A DNA stretch of 64,000 nucleotides from Pseudomonadota bacterium (lineage in GTDB: Bacteria > Pseudomonadota > Alphaproteobacteria > Micavibrionales > UBA2020): the NCBI GenBank assembly GCA_021845905.1, contig JAJZVA010000003.1, positions 198,300 through 262,299 of the forward strand, given 5' to 3'. Of the stretch, positions 1 through 8,594 are shown in pieces; the first letter of the stretch is position 1; every line of letters starts with the position of its first letter. A program made the translations under genes and the position numbers. The notes below the pieces were generated by a model. It was given only the letters and a program-made list of their open reading frames with translations. It had not been told where the DNA came from and searched no databases.

Positions 1-2
1 GC

Positions 3-404
3 GGCGACGACTATCTCACCAAGCCGTTCGAATTCGGCGAGCTGCTGGCGCGCATCGAGGCGCTGGTGCGGCGCGGCAGCGCCGAGCAGAGCGAGCAGAC
101 GACGCTTGCGCTCGATGACCTTGAGATGAACCTCCTCACCCGCGAGGTGAAACGCGCGGGCACGCCCATCGACCTGCAGAACAAGGAGTTCCGTCTGCTC
201 GAATTCCTGCTCCGCCGCCCAGATCAGGTGGTGACGCGCACCATGCTGCTCGAAGGCGTGTGGGATTTTCACTTCAGCCCCAACACCAACCTTATCGACG
301 CGCAAATGTCCAAGCTGAGGCAAAAGGTCGACAAAGACTTCAAAAAACAGCTCATTCACACGGTGCGCGGCGCCGGGTATAAAATCAGTGCCAAGCAGGA
401 TTAG
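3..404 (+). CDS. OmpR/PhoB-type response regulator, C-terminal part
   Basis: The gene runs in from the left edge, so only its last 133 or so codons are present. The first visible residues (GDDYLTKPF) are the end of a receiver domain, including the conserved Lys-Pro. A winged-helix DNA-binding domain follows, with NKEFRLLEFLL, VVTRTMLLEGVW and HTVRGAGYKI, the usual landmarks of the OmpR/PhoB output domain. It should bind DNA as a phosphorylated dimer. It overlaps the start of the downstream sensor kinase by 17 bases, so the two are translationally coupled and almost certainly a cognate two-component pair. The regulated genes and the signal cannot be told from the sequence. Confidence 0.93.
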   Translation, partial: GDDYLTKPFEFGELLARIEALVRRGSAEQSEQTTLALDDLEMNLLTREVKRAGTPIDLQNKEFRLLEFLLRRPDQVVTRTMLLEGVWDFHFSPNTNLIDAQMSKLRQKVDKDFKKQLIHTVRGAGYKISAKQD

Positions 405-1767
405 AAGTTTTTTCCGCTCGTTTTCGTTCCGCGCGGGGATGATCTTCTTCATCGCGCTGTGCAGCACGCTCGTCGCCTTGCGGGTGCAGACTTATTACCG
501 CTCCCTGTCCATGTCCTACGCCGACATCCGCGCGCTGATCAACGCCCACGCCTCCGACATCGACCAGGGCATCACCCGCTACGGCGCAGCCTACGCCGAA
601 TATCTCGTCCACGCCATCCTGCAGGACACGGAGGACAAGCGCCTCTATCTCCTCTTCAAGGACGGAAAGAAACTCACCGGCAACCTGCCCGCCTGGCCGG
701 CGGAGGTCGACCCCAAGGCGACGTGGCAGGACATCCTCATCCCGCAGGCGGACGGCGCGCGGCCGCTGCACCTGCTCGTCAAGCTGACGACTTACCGGCA
801 CCGGCGCTACACGCTTCTGACCGGTTATAATCTGCAGCGCGTCGACATGCTGCAAAACACGCTCCTGCGCGTCGCCATCAGCAACGTCCTTTTGTCGCTG
901 TTCATGTCGTTCGTCATCAGCATTCTCGTCGTCTGGCTGATCAACCGCTACCTGCAGGGCATCAACCGCGCGGCAGGCCGCGTGATGGGCGGGCAGCTCG
1001 GCACCCGCGTGCCGGTGAGCGGCGCCAACGACCAGTTCGACAAGCTATCCTCCAACATCAACGGCATGCTCGACTGGATCGCGACGCTGCTCGGCACGGT
1101 GCGCGATTCGACCAACGCCCTCGCCCACGACATGCGCACGCCGCTTTCCCGCCACCGGCTGGAACTCAGCGCGCTGGCGGAAGATCCCGCCGTGCCGGAA
1201 GAAATCCGCGGAAAGATCGCCGCCGCGGTGATGCGCGTCGATGATATCGTCGAGATGTTCGATGACATTCTCTCCATCGCCCGCGCGGAATCGCGCTCCG
1301 GGGCGGAACTTTTCGCGCCATTCGACGTCGCCGAAACCGTCAGCGACGTCATCGAGTTCTACACCGCGCTGATCGAGGAGAAATCCCTGTCGCTCGCGTC
1401 CGACCTGCCCGCCTGGCCGGTACGCATGACGGGCGACAAGCAGCTCGTCACGCAGGCGGTCGTCAACCTGCTCGACAACGCCATCAAATACACGCCCGAA
1501 AACGGCCATATCGATGTCGCGCTGAAAGAAGCCGACGGATGCATCTCGATTATCATCGCCGACAACGGGCCGGGCATTCCGGCGCGGTTTCTCGACAAGG
1601 CGAAGGAACGGTTCTTCCGCGTCGATGAAAGCCGCAACACACCCGGCACCGGCCTTGGCTTGAGCCTCGCCAATGCGGTTGCGGGCCTGCACCACGGCGC
1701 GCTTGTTCTGGAAGACAATCATCCGGGCCTCCGCGCCTCCCTGACGCTCAGCGCGGCGGCGGATTAG
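388..1767 (+). CDS. Sensor histidine kinase, HAMP-HisKA-HATPase
   Basis: A 459-residue membrane histidine kinase. A first membrane segment lies near residues 15-32, a periplasmic sensor region of about 130 residues follows, and a second membrane segment lies near 163-187 and leads into a HAMP linker. The HisKA motif AHDMRTPLSRH (phospho-accepting His near residue 247) is followed by the ATPase boxes NLLDNAIKY (N), ADNGPGIP (G1) and GTGLGLSLA (G2). The start overlaps the 3' end of the response regulator by 17 bases, identifying it as that regulator's partner. The periplasmic domain matches no sensor fold that I recognise, so the stimulus is unknown. Confidence 0.93.
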   Translation: MPSRIRSFFRSFSFRAGMIFFIALCSTLVALRVQTYYRSLSMSYADIRALINAHASDIDQGITRYGAAYAEYLVHAILQDTEDKRLYLLFKDGKKLTGNLPAWPAEVDPKATWQDILIPQADGARPLHLLVKLTTYRHRRYTLLTGYNLQRVDMLQNTLLRVAISNVLLSLFMSFVISILVVWLINRYLQGINRAAGRVMGGQLGTRVPVSGANDQFDKLSSNINGMLDWIATLLGTVRDSTNALAHDMRTPLSRHRLELSALAEDPAVPEEIRGKIAAAVMRVDDIVEMFDDILSIARAESRSGAELFAPFDVAETVSDVIEFYTALIEEKSLSLASDLPAWPVRMTGDKQLVTQAVVNLLDNAIKYTPENGHIDVALKEADGCISIIIADNGPGIPARFLDKAKERFFRVDESRNTPGTGLGLSLANAVAGLHHGALVLEDNHPGLRASLTLSAAAD

Positions 1768-1769
1768 CC

Positions 1770-2687
1770 CTAAACGACATGATCCGGCGCGAGCGGACAG
1801 GCCTCGCCGTCACCGAGCTCGATCTGGATCGTCGTATGGCCGATATTGAAATCGTCCTCCAGTTCATGCGCGATGTGTTTCATGAAGGCATCGCCCGGAT
1901 GTCCGGACGCCATGACAAGATGCACCGAACAGGCGGACGACGCGGTATTGAGCGCCCAGATGTGAAGATCGTGCACCTCGCGCACGCCGGGTTGCGCGAC
2001 AAGGAAATCCCTCACTTTTTGCGCGTCGATCGACTGCGGAACACCCTGCAGGGAAAGGCTTAAAGATTCTTTCAGGAGCCTGAAAGTGCTGACAATGATC
2101 AAAACGGAAATGATCAGGCTCGCCAGCGGGTCGATGGAAAGCCAGTGCGTGTAGAGAACGATCCCTCCCGCGACGACGACACCGAAGGAGATCGCCGCAT
2201 CCGCCGCCATATGCAGATAGGCGCTGCGGACGTTGAGGTCGTGTTTTTGCCCCGCCATGAAAAGAAACGCCGACGCGCCGTTGACGGCGACGCCCGCCGC
2301 GGCCACGGCCATCATCGTCGCTCCGCCCGTCTGCTCGGGGTGCGCGAGACGGAGCAGCGATTCCCAGCCGATCGCGCCGACGGCCAGCAACAGGATGACT
2401 GCATTCACCGTCGCGGCGAGAATGGAAGATCCGCCATAGCCGTAGGTAAACCGCGCCGACGGGCGCTTGCGTCCGAGAAGCACGGCGGCGAAAGAGAGCA
2501 TGAGGCCGAAAACGTCTCCGGCGTTGTGCCCCGCGTCGGCCAGAAGCGAGAGCGAGTTGGCGCGCAGGCCGAAAAACACTTCCGTGACCACGAACGCCGC
2601 ATTGAGCGCGATGCCGATCAGAAACGCCCGTCCGAAATCGGCGGGGGCGCGGCGGTGATCATGATGGTCGTGATGTTCGTGGGGCAT
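1770..2687 (-). CDS. Cation diffusion facilitator (CDF) metal exporter
   Basis: A 305-residue inner-membrane transporter of the CzcD/ZitB type, exchanging Zn2+ or related divalent cations for protons. The N-terminus is His-rich (HEHHDHHDHRR), as is common in zinc CDFs. Six membrane segments follow. The two metal-site motifs are LLADAGHNAGD in TM2 and HMAADA in TM5, and the cytosolic C-terminal domain contains VHDLHIWAL. It is transcribed divergently from ppsR and ends two bases from the convergent sensor kinase. Substrate specificity between Zn, Co and Cd is not resolved. Confidence 0.9.
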   Translation of the reverse strand: MPHEHHDHHDHRRAPADFGRAFLIGIALNAAFVVTEVFFGLRANSLSLLADAGHNAGDVFGLMLSFAAVLLGRKRPSARFTYGYGGSSILAATVNAVILLLAVGAIGWESLLRLAHPEQTGGATMMAVAAAGVAVNGASAFLFMAGQKHDLNVRSAYLHMAADAAISFGVVVAGGIVLYTHWLSIDPLASLIISVLIIVSTFRLLKESLSLSLQGVPQSIDAQKVRDFLVAQPGVREVHDLHIWALNTASSACSVHLVMASGHPGDAFMKHIAHELEDDFNIGHTTIQIELGDGEACPLAPDHVV

Positions 2688-2733
2688 GAAAAAATCATAT
2701 CACCGACGTTTCAAATCCGCTAGAATTTCCTGC

Positions 2734-3564
2734 ATGGCGAAAGTCCACCTGCACATGATTTCGGACTCCACCGGCGGCACGCTGTCCAGCGTCGTCAAGG
2801 CCTGCCGCGCCCAGTTCGAGGGGGTCGAAACCGAGGAGCATTTCTGGCCTCTGGTGCGCACCCGAAAACAGTTGCAGGACGTCTGCGCGGCGATCGGCGA
2901 AAACCCCGGCCTAGTGCTTTACACGCTGGTAGACGACGCGCTGATCGGCGCGCTCGAAAAATACTGCCGCGCGGCGGGCGTGCCGGCGCTGTCCGTCCTG
3001 CAACCGGTGCTGGAACTGATGAGCGGCGCCTTCCATAAACGCAGCCTTTCGGAACCCGGATTGCAGCACAGGCTCAATGCCGAATATTTCGCCCGCATGG
3101 ACGCGGTCGATTACGCACTCCATCACGACGACGGACAGAAGAACGACCGCGATCTCGCCGCCGCGGACGTCATTCTCGTCGGCGTCTCGCGCACCTCGAA
3201 GACACCGACCTGCGTTTATCTCGCCGGGCGCGGCGTCAAGGCGGCCAACGTGCCCTTCGTTCCCGGCATCCCCTTTCCCGAAGAGGTGTCCGGCCTGACG
3301 AGACCGCTGTTTGTCGCCCTCGTCGCGGCGCCGGAGCGCCTGATCGACATCCGCCGCAACCGTCTCGCCCATCTCGGCGAAATGCGGGAGACGGATTATC
3401 TCGACCCTGAAAAAGTGCAGGCGGAAACGCGCGAGGCGCGGCAGTTCTACAGCCGCCGCGGCTGGCCGGTGATCGACGTCACGCGCCGCTCGGTCGAGGA
3501 AACGGCGGCCGAAATCCTGACGCTGCTCGAACAGCACCGCATGGCGATGAAGGACAGGCCATGA
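2734..3564 (+). CDS. ppsR: PPDK/PEP synthase regulatory kinase-phosphorylase (DUF299)
   Basis: Bifunctional serine/threonine kinase and Pi-dependent pyrophosphorylase that inactivates and reactivates pyruvate phosphate dikinase or PEP synthase. The family hallmarks are present: the N-terminal MISDSTGGT, the P-loop-like GVSRTSKTPT, and NVPFVPGIPFP. The start at 2734 gives 276 residues, the usual length. An in-frame ATG at 2686 would overlap the divergent CDF gene and adds a non-conserved leader. The stop overlaps the aroE start by 4 bases. The order ppsR-aroE-coaE is a recurrent alphaproteobacterial arrangement. Confidence 0.93.
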   Translation: MAKVHLHMISDSTGGTLSSVVKACRAQFEGVETEEHFWPLVRTRKQLQDVCAAIGENPGLVLYTLVDDALIGALEKYCRAAGVPALSVLQPVLELMSGAFHKRSLSEPGLQHRLNAEYFARMDAVDYALHHDDGQKNDRDLAAADVILVGVSRTSKTPTCVYLAGRGVKAANVPFVPGIPFPEEVSGLTRPLFVALVAAPERLIDIRRNRLAHLGEMRETDYLDPEKVQAETREARQFYSRRGWPVIDVTRRSVEETAAEILTLLEQHRMAMKDRP

Positions 3565-4367
3565 GCGCGAAGGCCTGCGTTCTCGGATCTCCCGTCGGCC
3601 ATTCGCTTTCGCCGAGATTGCACAATTACTGGCTGAAGGTCTATGACATTCCCGGCAGCTACGTGGCGATGGAAACTCCCGCGGTTGATTTGCGCGAGGT
3701 TCTGAACGATCTTGTCCGCCTCGGGTTCGCGGGATGCAACCTCACCCTGCCGCTGAAGGAAGCCGCCGTCGCGCTGATGGATACGCTCGACGAAAGCGCG
3801 CAAAGGGCGGGCGCGGTCAATACCGTCGTCATTAAAAATGGAAAGATGACGGGTTATAACAGCGACGGATTCGGCTTCATCGAAAGCCTGAAGGCGCAGG
3901 CGCCCGCGTGGGAGAAACGCCATGCCGTCCTTGTCGGCGCGGGAGGCGCGGCGCGGGGCATCGCCGCGGCGCTGAAAAACGCCGGTGTCGGGAAATTCAG
4001 CTTCATCTGCCGCACGCAGGAAAAAGCCGGAAAAATCATAGAAACCTTGCAACTCGATGGCGGCATTGTTTCAGAACCGCCGGAGGGCGCGAGCCTGCTG
4101 ATCAACTGCACGCCGCTCGGCATGACGGGGCAACCGGCGCTGGACATCGACATTTCCACCCTGCCGCCGGATGCCGTAGTCAGCGATATCGTCTACCGTC
4201 CGCTTGAAACGCCGCTACTGATGGCGGCGAAAAGGCGCGGCCTTGCCACGGCGGCGGGCCTGCCCATGCTGCTGCATCAGGGCAGGATAGGGTTCAAGCA
4301 CTGGTTCGGCACGGATCCTGCCGTCACGCCCGCGCTTGAGAAGGAGATCGCATCATGGGCAAAATGA
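3561..4367 (+). CDS. aroE: Shikimate dehydrogenase (NADP+)
   Basis: Reduces 3-dehydroshikimate to shikimate in aromatic amino-acid synthesis. The substrate-binding N-terminus reads GSPVGHSLSPRLHN. The catalytic Lys lies in NLTLPLKE and the paired Asp in NSDGFGF. The NADP Rossmann loop is VGAGGAARG. Length (268 residues) fits the family. The start overlaps ppsR by 4 bases and the end overlaps coaE by 13 bases, so the three genes form one coupled unit. Confidence 0.95.
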   Translation: MSAKACVLGSPVGHSLSPRLHNYWLKVYDIPGSYVAMETPAVDLREVLNDLVRLGFAGCNLTLPLKEAAVALMDTLDESAQRAGAVNTVVIKNGKMTGYNSDGFGFIESLKAQAPAWEKRHAVLVGAGGAARGIAAALKNAGVGKFSFICRTQEKAGKIIETLQLDGGIVSEPPEGASLLINCTPLGMTGQPALDIDISTLPPDAVVSDIVYRPLETPLLMAAKRRGLATAAGLPMLLHQGRIGFKHWFGTDPAVTPALEKEIASWAK

Positions 4368-4972
4368 AAATCATCGGGCTGACAGGCTCGATCGGCATGG
4401 GAAAGACAACGGCGGCGGCGGCTTTTCGCGCCATGGGCATTCCCGTGCATGATGCCGACGCGACGGTTCATGCGTTGCTTGCCGTGGGCGGCGGCGGCGT
4501 CGATGCCGTCGGCGCGGCTTTTCCCGAGGCTCTGCGCAAGGATGATGCGGGCAATGCCTACATCGACCGCAGAACCCTCGGCCAGATCGTTTTTGGCAAT
4601 GACGCCTTGAAGGCAAAGCTTGAAAGCATCTTGCACCCCATGGCCCGCGCCACAGGCGACGCCTTTGTCGCCGAGATGCGCGGCAAGGGCCATCCTCTCG
4701 TCGTTCTTGATATTCCTCTTCTCTTTGAAATCGGCGGGGAAAAGCGCGTCGATATCACCATCTGCGTCACCGCGCCGCCAGAGGTGCAACGCGCCCGCGT
4801 GCTGGCGCGCGATGGCATGACGGCGGAAAAATTCGCGCGCATTCTGGCGGGGCAAATGCCCGACGCCGAAAAGCGCAAGCGCGCCGATTACATCGTCAGG
4901 ACGGACAAGGGGCACGACGACATGCGCCGCCAGCTGGAAGACATCCTGCGACGGATTCGGACAGAATCATAA
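4355..4972 (+). CDS. coaE: Dephospho-CoA kinase
   Basis: Catalyses the last step of coenzyme A synthesis, phosphorylating dephospho-CoA at the ribose 3'-OH. A Walker A loop GLTGSIGMGKTT sits at the N-terminus, followed by the CoaE signatures VHDADATVH and VLDIPLLFE. At 205 residues it is normal length. The ATG at 4355 is taken, with 4364 a possible alternative. In many alphaproteobacteria dnaQ follows coaE. Here the next gene is tRNA-Glu, so the run is broken at or before the element. Confidence 0.94.
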   Translation: MGKMKIIGLTGSIGMGKTTAAAAFRAMGIPVHDADATVHALLAVGGGGVDAVGAAFPEALRKDDAGNAYIDRRTLGQIVFGNDALKAKLESILHPMARATGDAFVAEMRGKGHPLVVLDIPLLFEIGGEKRVDITICVTAPPEVQRARVLARDGMTAEKFARILAGQMPDAEKRKRADYIVRTDKGHDDMRRQLEDILRRIRTES

Positions 4973-5125
4973 CGGCCCTGTCTGTTATTTCCGCATTATT
5001 TACATGATTATGGTAATAATAAATATCTTTCCTTTGCAGAAATTATCCTTATTTCCAAGGCTATAGTCAAAAGAGCTTGATTTCACTTTGCGATAAGGCT
5101 AAATAAATGCACCTTGAATGTATAT

Positions 5126-5201
5126 GTTCCCTTCGTCTAGAGGCCTAGGACACGTCCCTTTCACGGATGTAACAGGGGTTCGAATCCCCTAGGGAACGCC
5201 A
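5126..5201 (+). tRNA. tRNA-Glu(UUC)
   Basis: A 76-base cloverleaf with encoded CCA. The acceptor arm is GTTCCCT (5126-5132) pairing with AGGGAAC (5191-5197), with discriminator G5198 and CCA 5199-5201. The anticodon loop CTTTCAC gives anticodon TTC. The T arm AGGGG-TTCGAAT-CCCCT is perfect. Its 3' half is the attachment site of the adjacent integrative element, and the gene is left intact on the left side. Confidence 0.97.
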
Positions 5202-5214
5202 ATTATTTCAAAGA
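5158..5214 (+). repeat. attL: left copy of the 57-bp direct repeat
   Basis: This repeat covers the 3' half of tRNA-Glu from the anticodon loop and continues 13 bases beyond the CCA. It matches 11056-11112 at 56 of 57 positions, with only position 5165 (G versus A) differing. The inner 49 bases (5166-5214 and 11064-11112) are identical. This is the classical footprint of tyrosine-recombinase integration into a tRNA gene. Confidence 0.95.
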
Positions 5215-5547
5215 CTTAGACGGTTAAAAAATGCTACGGATTTTCTCATACGTAATCCGTACGTAATACGCATAGCTAAAACAGCCCTTTTATCGTGTCG
5301 GAAAACCCCCTTTTTACCGTGTCAATAAACTCCCTCGCGCGCGCGTGCGCGCGTATTGGATTAAATCAACTTTCATCCAATCTTCTCAACCAAGAGGCTC
5401 GGCAGGGGATTGTGCAGGCGGTGGCGCTCGGCATATTACCGCTTCCGTTCTCTTGCTCCTGCACTACATGGTAAATATATATACTGTACCTGTAGCGATA
5501 CCGTGAGACTGTACACGGAAGTCTAACCGTACCTAATGGGGGACAGA
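5215..5547. other. Left arm of the element, non-coding
   Basis: I see no gene here. The stretch holds the 18-bp arm-type site 5249-5266; two imperfect copies of CCCTTTTTAYCGTGTC at 5285-5299 and 5308-5323; an alternating CG tract (about 5336-5352); and the first copy of a 22-bp direct repeat (5484-5505, second copy 5601-5622). The block 5285-5359 recurs beyond the right att site at 11183-11229. Replication, excision or termination signals are all possible, but none is demonstrated. Confidence 0.7.
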
Positions 5548-5868
5548 TTAGGGGTGGTCAAGTGTCTCTGGATGTCTAGCTGTCCCTGTGGTGAGACTGT
5601 CTGTACCTGTAGCGATACCGTGTTTTAAATTTTCAGCGCCGAATTTTTTGTATTTCTCTATCCTCAAAACAGGCTCCTCGCGGATGGTATGCGCCGCTGC
5701 CCAGTGCAGGCTCTTGAACGTCAGGCAGAGCATATCGCCGCGCCAACATTCAAGGGGCTGGTCAGGGAAACCGGCCTCAACCAGCTTCCGCGCCAGCGCC
5801 ATTACGGAATCAGTCTCATGTTTGCCGACATACGCCCTGTCAGAGCCTTCGAGTTCTACCCTTAACAT
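5548..5868 (-). CDS. Hypothetical protein of the integrative element
   Basis: A protein of about 106 residues that I do not recognise. The start at 5868 is chosen because AGGAGAGG stands 5 bases upstream and because it overlaps the stop of the preceding HTH gene by 7 bases, indicating translational coupling. The upstream-extended frame is the HTH gene's own territory. The C-terminal codons run through the second copy of the 22-bp repeat (5601-5622), so the last 25 or so residues may not be conserved. The N-terminal half (MLRVELEGSDRAYVGKHE) looks like a real folded domain. Confidence 0.55.
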   Translation of the reverse strand: MLRVELEGSDRAYVGKHETDSVMALARKLVEAGFPDQPLECWRGDMLCLTFKSLHWAAAHTIREEPVLRIEKYKKFGAENLKHGIATGTDSLTTGTARHPETLDHP

Positions 5869-6314
5869 CTTACCTCTCCTTCTTGAAAACGATTCTCCGC
5901 GCCTACGGCGGAGGCAGAAACGCCCTTTTGCTCGGCAGGCTTCCAAAACCGCCAGTCATTGGAAGGCGCAACGCCATGACGTAGCGGCCACTGGGTCAGT
6001 TCCCAGCGCCGCGCCTGTTTCTGTTTGTAGGTGAAATTGGATTCCTGCGTCACTTTCAGGAAACCTTTTGCAACCAGTTCGTCAAACATTCGGCCTGCGG
6101 TCGCCTTGCCCGTTCCCAAAACTTTGGCGGCCTCGCGTACCGAAAACGATATGTTGCCGTTATTGTCGCCTGCATATCGGCCTGCCACATGGACGTACAA
6201 GGCAACCGCCAAGGCAGGCAGTGATTGAAAAGCGGGGCTGGCAATCATGGCATACGTCAACCGGACGTATTGTTCCTTTGTTTTGCTCCTGCCGCGCTGG
6301 TCGTATTGTGTCAT
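5862..6314 (-). CDS. Winged-helix protein, replication-initiator-like
   Basis: A 150-residue protein with the arrangement YVRLTYAMIASPAFQSL...ALYVHVAGRY...VREAAKVLGTGKATAGRMFDELVAKGFLKV. This resembles the winged-helix domain of phage and plasmid replication proteins that first assess fixed size, then read DNA through an HTH (residues about 60-90). It is followed by a basic tail. The stop overlaps the next gene by 7 bases. A role in replication or regulation of the excised element is inferred from the fold and position only. Confidence 0.65.
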   Translation of the reverse strand: MTQYDQRGRSKTKEQYVRLTYAMIASPAFQSLPALAVALYVHVAGRYAGDNNGNISFSVREAAKVLGTGKATAGRMFDELVAKGFLKVTQESNFTYKQKQARRWELTQWPLRHGVAPSNDWRFWKPAEQKGVSASAVGAENRFQEGEVRC

Positions 6315-6363
6315 GGCATCCTCATGAAAAGGCGGGAGAGGCCGAAGCCCCTCCCGTGAGTTG

Positions 6364-6642
6364 TTACTGTTGCGGCTTGATTGCCTTGGGCTTCAGGTAG
6401 CTCCTCGGCTTTTTGAGCTTATCCGTGTCAACGTCCGTACCCATGCGATAATGGGCGATACGGTTTTCATCGAAGCGGGTAGCAATCGGCCATTTGTAAC
6501 GGGTCCGTAATTGGTGGATGATTGCCGACAAACGCCAGCCTTGTGCCTCCGCAATCTCATCCGCATGAGAGATTTCACGGCCTTGGATAAGCTGTTTGCA
6601 TACCCATCGGATTTGCGTTTCAGACGAATACCAGCGGCTCAT
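6364..6642 (-). CDS. Small helix-turn-helix protein (HTH_39-like)
   Basis: A 92-residue protein. The segment QLIQGREISHADEIAEAQG...LSAIIHQLRTRYKWPI resembles the HTH_39 winged helices of phages and plasmids, where a short alpha-helical HTH is followed by a LR...GWPI-type hairpin. The start overlaps the stop of the upstream small gene by 4 bases, placing it in the same operon. A DNA-binding regulator is likely; its target is unknown. Confidence 0.6.
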   Translation of the reverse strand: MSRWYSSETQIRWVCKQLIQGREISHADEIAEAQGWRLSAIIHQLRTRYKWPIATRFDENRIAHYRMGTDVDTDKLKKPRSYLKPKAIKPQQ

Positions 6643-6824
6643 ACTGCACCGCCTTTCAGCCCGACAAGTTCGCTAATTGCGCGCGCCGTTGCAGGCGCGA
6701 ATCCTGCACGGCACAACCGGCGGCCAATAATTGGAAGGGGCAAGGCTGTTTGCCGTGAAGCCCATAGAAACAATGGCATTTCTGGGTAGTTGCTAAAAAT
6801 AAGCGGCTTGTATATCTTAGACAT
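6639..6824 (-). CDS. Hypothetical 61-residue protein
   Basis: A small protein whose C-terminal half (IIGRRLCRAGFAPATARAISELVGL) resembles short helical proteins often seen beside AlpA-type regulators in integrated elements. I cannot assign a function. It overlaps the next gene by 4 bases (ATGA type), which supports translation. Other start codons inside the frame cannot be excluded. Confidence 0.5.
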   Translation of the reverse strand: MSKIYKPLIFSNYPEMPLFLWASRQTALPLPIIGRRLCRAGFAPATARAISELVGLKGGAV

Positions 6825-6906
6825 AGTTCATCCTTTCGTTTGAGCGTTAGGTTTTTGAACATGCCCAGCGCCGCTGCAACGGTTAGCTGGGCAAACTTTT
6901 TTCCGG

Positions 6907-7113
6907 TCATACCGTTACCTGATTTTGGCCTTCCTCCTCCATACGTTTGCGCCATGCGGCGTCTGCCTCGGCAGAAATAAGCGTGCGCCTGCCGATTTTC
7001 ATCACGGCAGGGGCAAGCCCTTTTTTGCGAAGCTGATAGAACATACTTCTGGACAGGTCGTTATCCTGACACCAGCGGCTTACTGATTTTGCTGTTTGGG
7101 TTTCGGTTTGCAT
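6907..7113 (-). CDS. AlpA/excisionase-like DNA-binding protein
   Basis: A 68-residue protein with an excisionase-type (MerR-like) winged HTH: VSRWCQDNDLSRSMFYQL, then a basic turn and MKIGRRTLISAEADAAW, the typical wing and recognition end. Proteins of this kind activate integrase or act as recombination directionality factors in P4-type and satellite elements. It is first in the run of small genes reading leftwards, so it may control both excision and the downstream operon. Assignment by motif only. Confidence 0.75.
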   Translation of the reverse strand: MQTETQTAKSVSRWCQDNDLSRSMFYQLRKKGLAPAVMKIGRRTLISAEADAAWRKRMEEEGQNQVTV

Positions 7114-7196
7114 CGATTCTCTCCCGTGCTTTGTTGGACACAGGGAGATAAGGCCTTATAAAAGCTTTGCTGTCAAAAAGTGTAACAGGACAGAGC

Positions 7197-7901
7197 TTAG
7201 CTCTGTCCTGCTTGCCGGAGGTGGCGCTGTCTATGTTTTCTAACCAATTCTTTGGTTACGTGTTCATAACCGCGCTTCTTCGCTAGGTTTTGAGCAATCA
7301 ATCCATTCCATTGACGTTTCGGGATATTTTTGTTCGAGAGCTTCTTTATTTCTCCCGCGATAAGGATGGTCAGTTTTTCTCTATCCTGCCTATCTTTGCG
7401 CTTGGTGCTTTTACCGCCTTTACTTTTTTGTTTTATCGCATAAAACCCCACTTCAAGGAAGTGCTTATATTCTGTGGCGGTGTCAGGACTTCGCATGGGG
7501 TCGAGCATTTTTTCATACTTAAGCAGCTCAAAAGTCGCCTCCTGGATTCGGATATAATTCTCCGGTTGACAATGGTCTTGTATCAGTGAGGCCAAGATAA
7601 TGCCCATGTTGCCAACGCTAGACAGTCCGCTGTCCACAAAATCTTTATAGCATCCGCGGTGCATTGAAAAGAAAACATCTATGGGATGTTGCCGATAATT
7701 CTTGCCGCCAAGTATCTTTCCCAAGAGTGGCGGATGTTGCCGCCCGTATTTTTTTACAAGGCGATGAAAGTCGTTTTGTATGAGAGAGATTTCTCTATCG
7801 CTTATTTTTCTCCTTCCTCGTATCAATTGGAGAAAATCTTTTGCGACGCTGCGATTCGGATTAAAGTCTCTGTCAGAAATAACAAGTCGGACTATGGTCA
7901 T
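7197..7901 (-). CDS. Hypothetical protein, 234 residues
   Basis: I do not recognise this protein. It is mixed alpha-helical with a strongly basic C-terminal third (KSKGGKSTKRKDRQDREK and KKRGYEHVTKELVRKHRQRH), which would suit nucleic-acid binding. The base composition is visibly more AT-rich than the flanking chromosome, in line with acquired DNA. It has no signal peptide or membrane segment. It lies between the AlpA-like gene and the secreted-protein gene, and is probably cargo or element maintenance. Confidence 0.6.
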   Translation of the reverse strand: MTIVRLVISDRDFNPNRSVAKDFLQLIRGRRKISDREISLIQNDFHRLVKKYGRQHPPLLGKILGGKNYRQHPIDVFFSMHRGCYKDFVDSGLSSVGNMGIILASLIQDHCQPENYIRIQEATFELLKYEKMLDPMRSPDTATEYKHFLEVGFYAIKQKSKGGKSTKRKDRQDREKLTILIAGEIKKLSNKNIPKRQWNGLIAQNLAKKRGYEHVTKELVRKHRQRHLRQAGQS

Positions 7902-8066
7902 CCTCGCTTCCTTTTGCGCTGATTACCAGGGCGAATTAGAGCAAATCCCGAACGCGTGGAATCACGCGCGACGACGCTTTGCTCTAGTATCAGCATCCTT
8001 CAAAACTCGACATGAATCACGTTCCCATTTTTAGGTGTATCAGGTTTTACACCGAACATTTTTAAA

Positions 8067-8504
8067 CTACTCTCCAAGTCCTTCTCCGTGTTTCGCCATG
8101 CACTTTGAAAATTCAAAGTAATCATCTGACTGGCCGTAGGTATGCACGTGAAATGGGCTAGATACATACGCATCAAAAGGCTTACCAGTCCATGGATACG
8201 GATCTTCCTGATGTACGTACTTAAGGCATAACTTGACAGCCGCCGCAAAAGAGTTTTCCTTTTGTTGCTGAGAAGCACCGACTGTTTTTACTATAATTTG
8301 CGTGCAGTTAATTTTTCTTTTGTCAATTTCTCGGAGAACAATATCGGCATTCGGCATCTTTGAATAATAGTAGAGCGCAACGCATAATTGCTGATTACTC
8401 GCCATTTTAACGAATTGTTTTACTTCAATGCGGGCGGCATGACTGTTAGCGGGCGCGTAAAGTGCTTCCAGAAAAAAATAAAAAATTATGAAAGAGTTTT
8501 TCAC
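8067..8504 (-). CDS. Predicted secreted hypothetical protein
   Basis: A 145-residue protein beginning MKNSFIIFYFFLEALYAPANSHA, which reads as a signal peptide with cleavage after SHA. The mature part has four cysteines (in QLCVAL, KINCTQ, VKLCLK and FSKCMA), a number consistent with two disulfides in the periplasm. No family is recognised. It is AT-rich like the neighbouring 234-residue gene. A secreted cargo protein on a small element might alter the cell surface, but this is inference. Confidence 0.55.
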   Translation of the reverse strand: MKNSFIIFYFFLEALYAPANSHAARIEVKQFVKMASNQQLCVALYYYSKMPNADIVLREIDKRKINCTQIIVKTVGASQQQKENSFAAAVKLCLKYVHQEDPYPWTGKPFDAYVSSPFHVHTYGQSDDYFEFSKCMAKHGEGLGE

Positions 8505-8594
8505 CCATCACCCCTTCCGTTCGGTTGGTTTAGCGCCAGAGCGATTTTCTTGGCGCGCGATATTATTGTTTTGCTAATCGGTATCAGTACAGAG

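Noticed and set aside
5336..5352. Alternating CG tract read as a CRISPR or microsatellite array
   Set aside because: It is a short alternating dinucleotide run, without spaced repeats. No CRISPR array is visible anywhere in the window.
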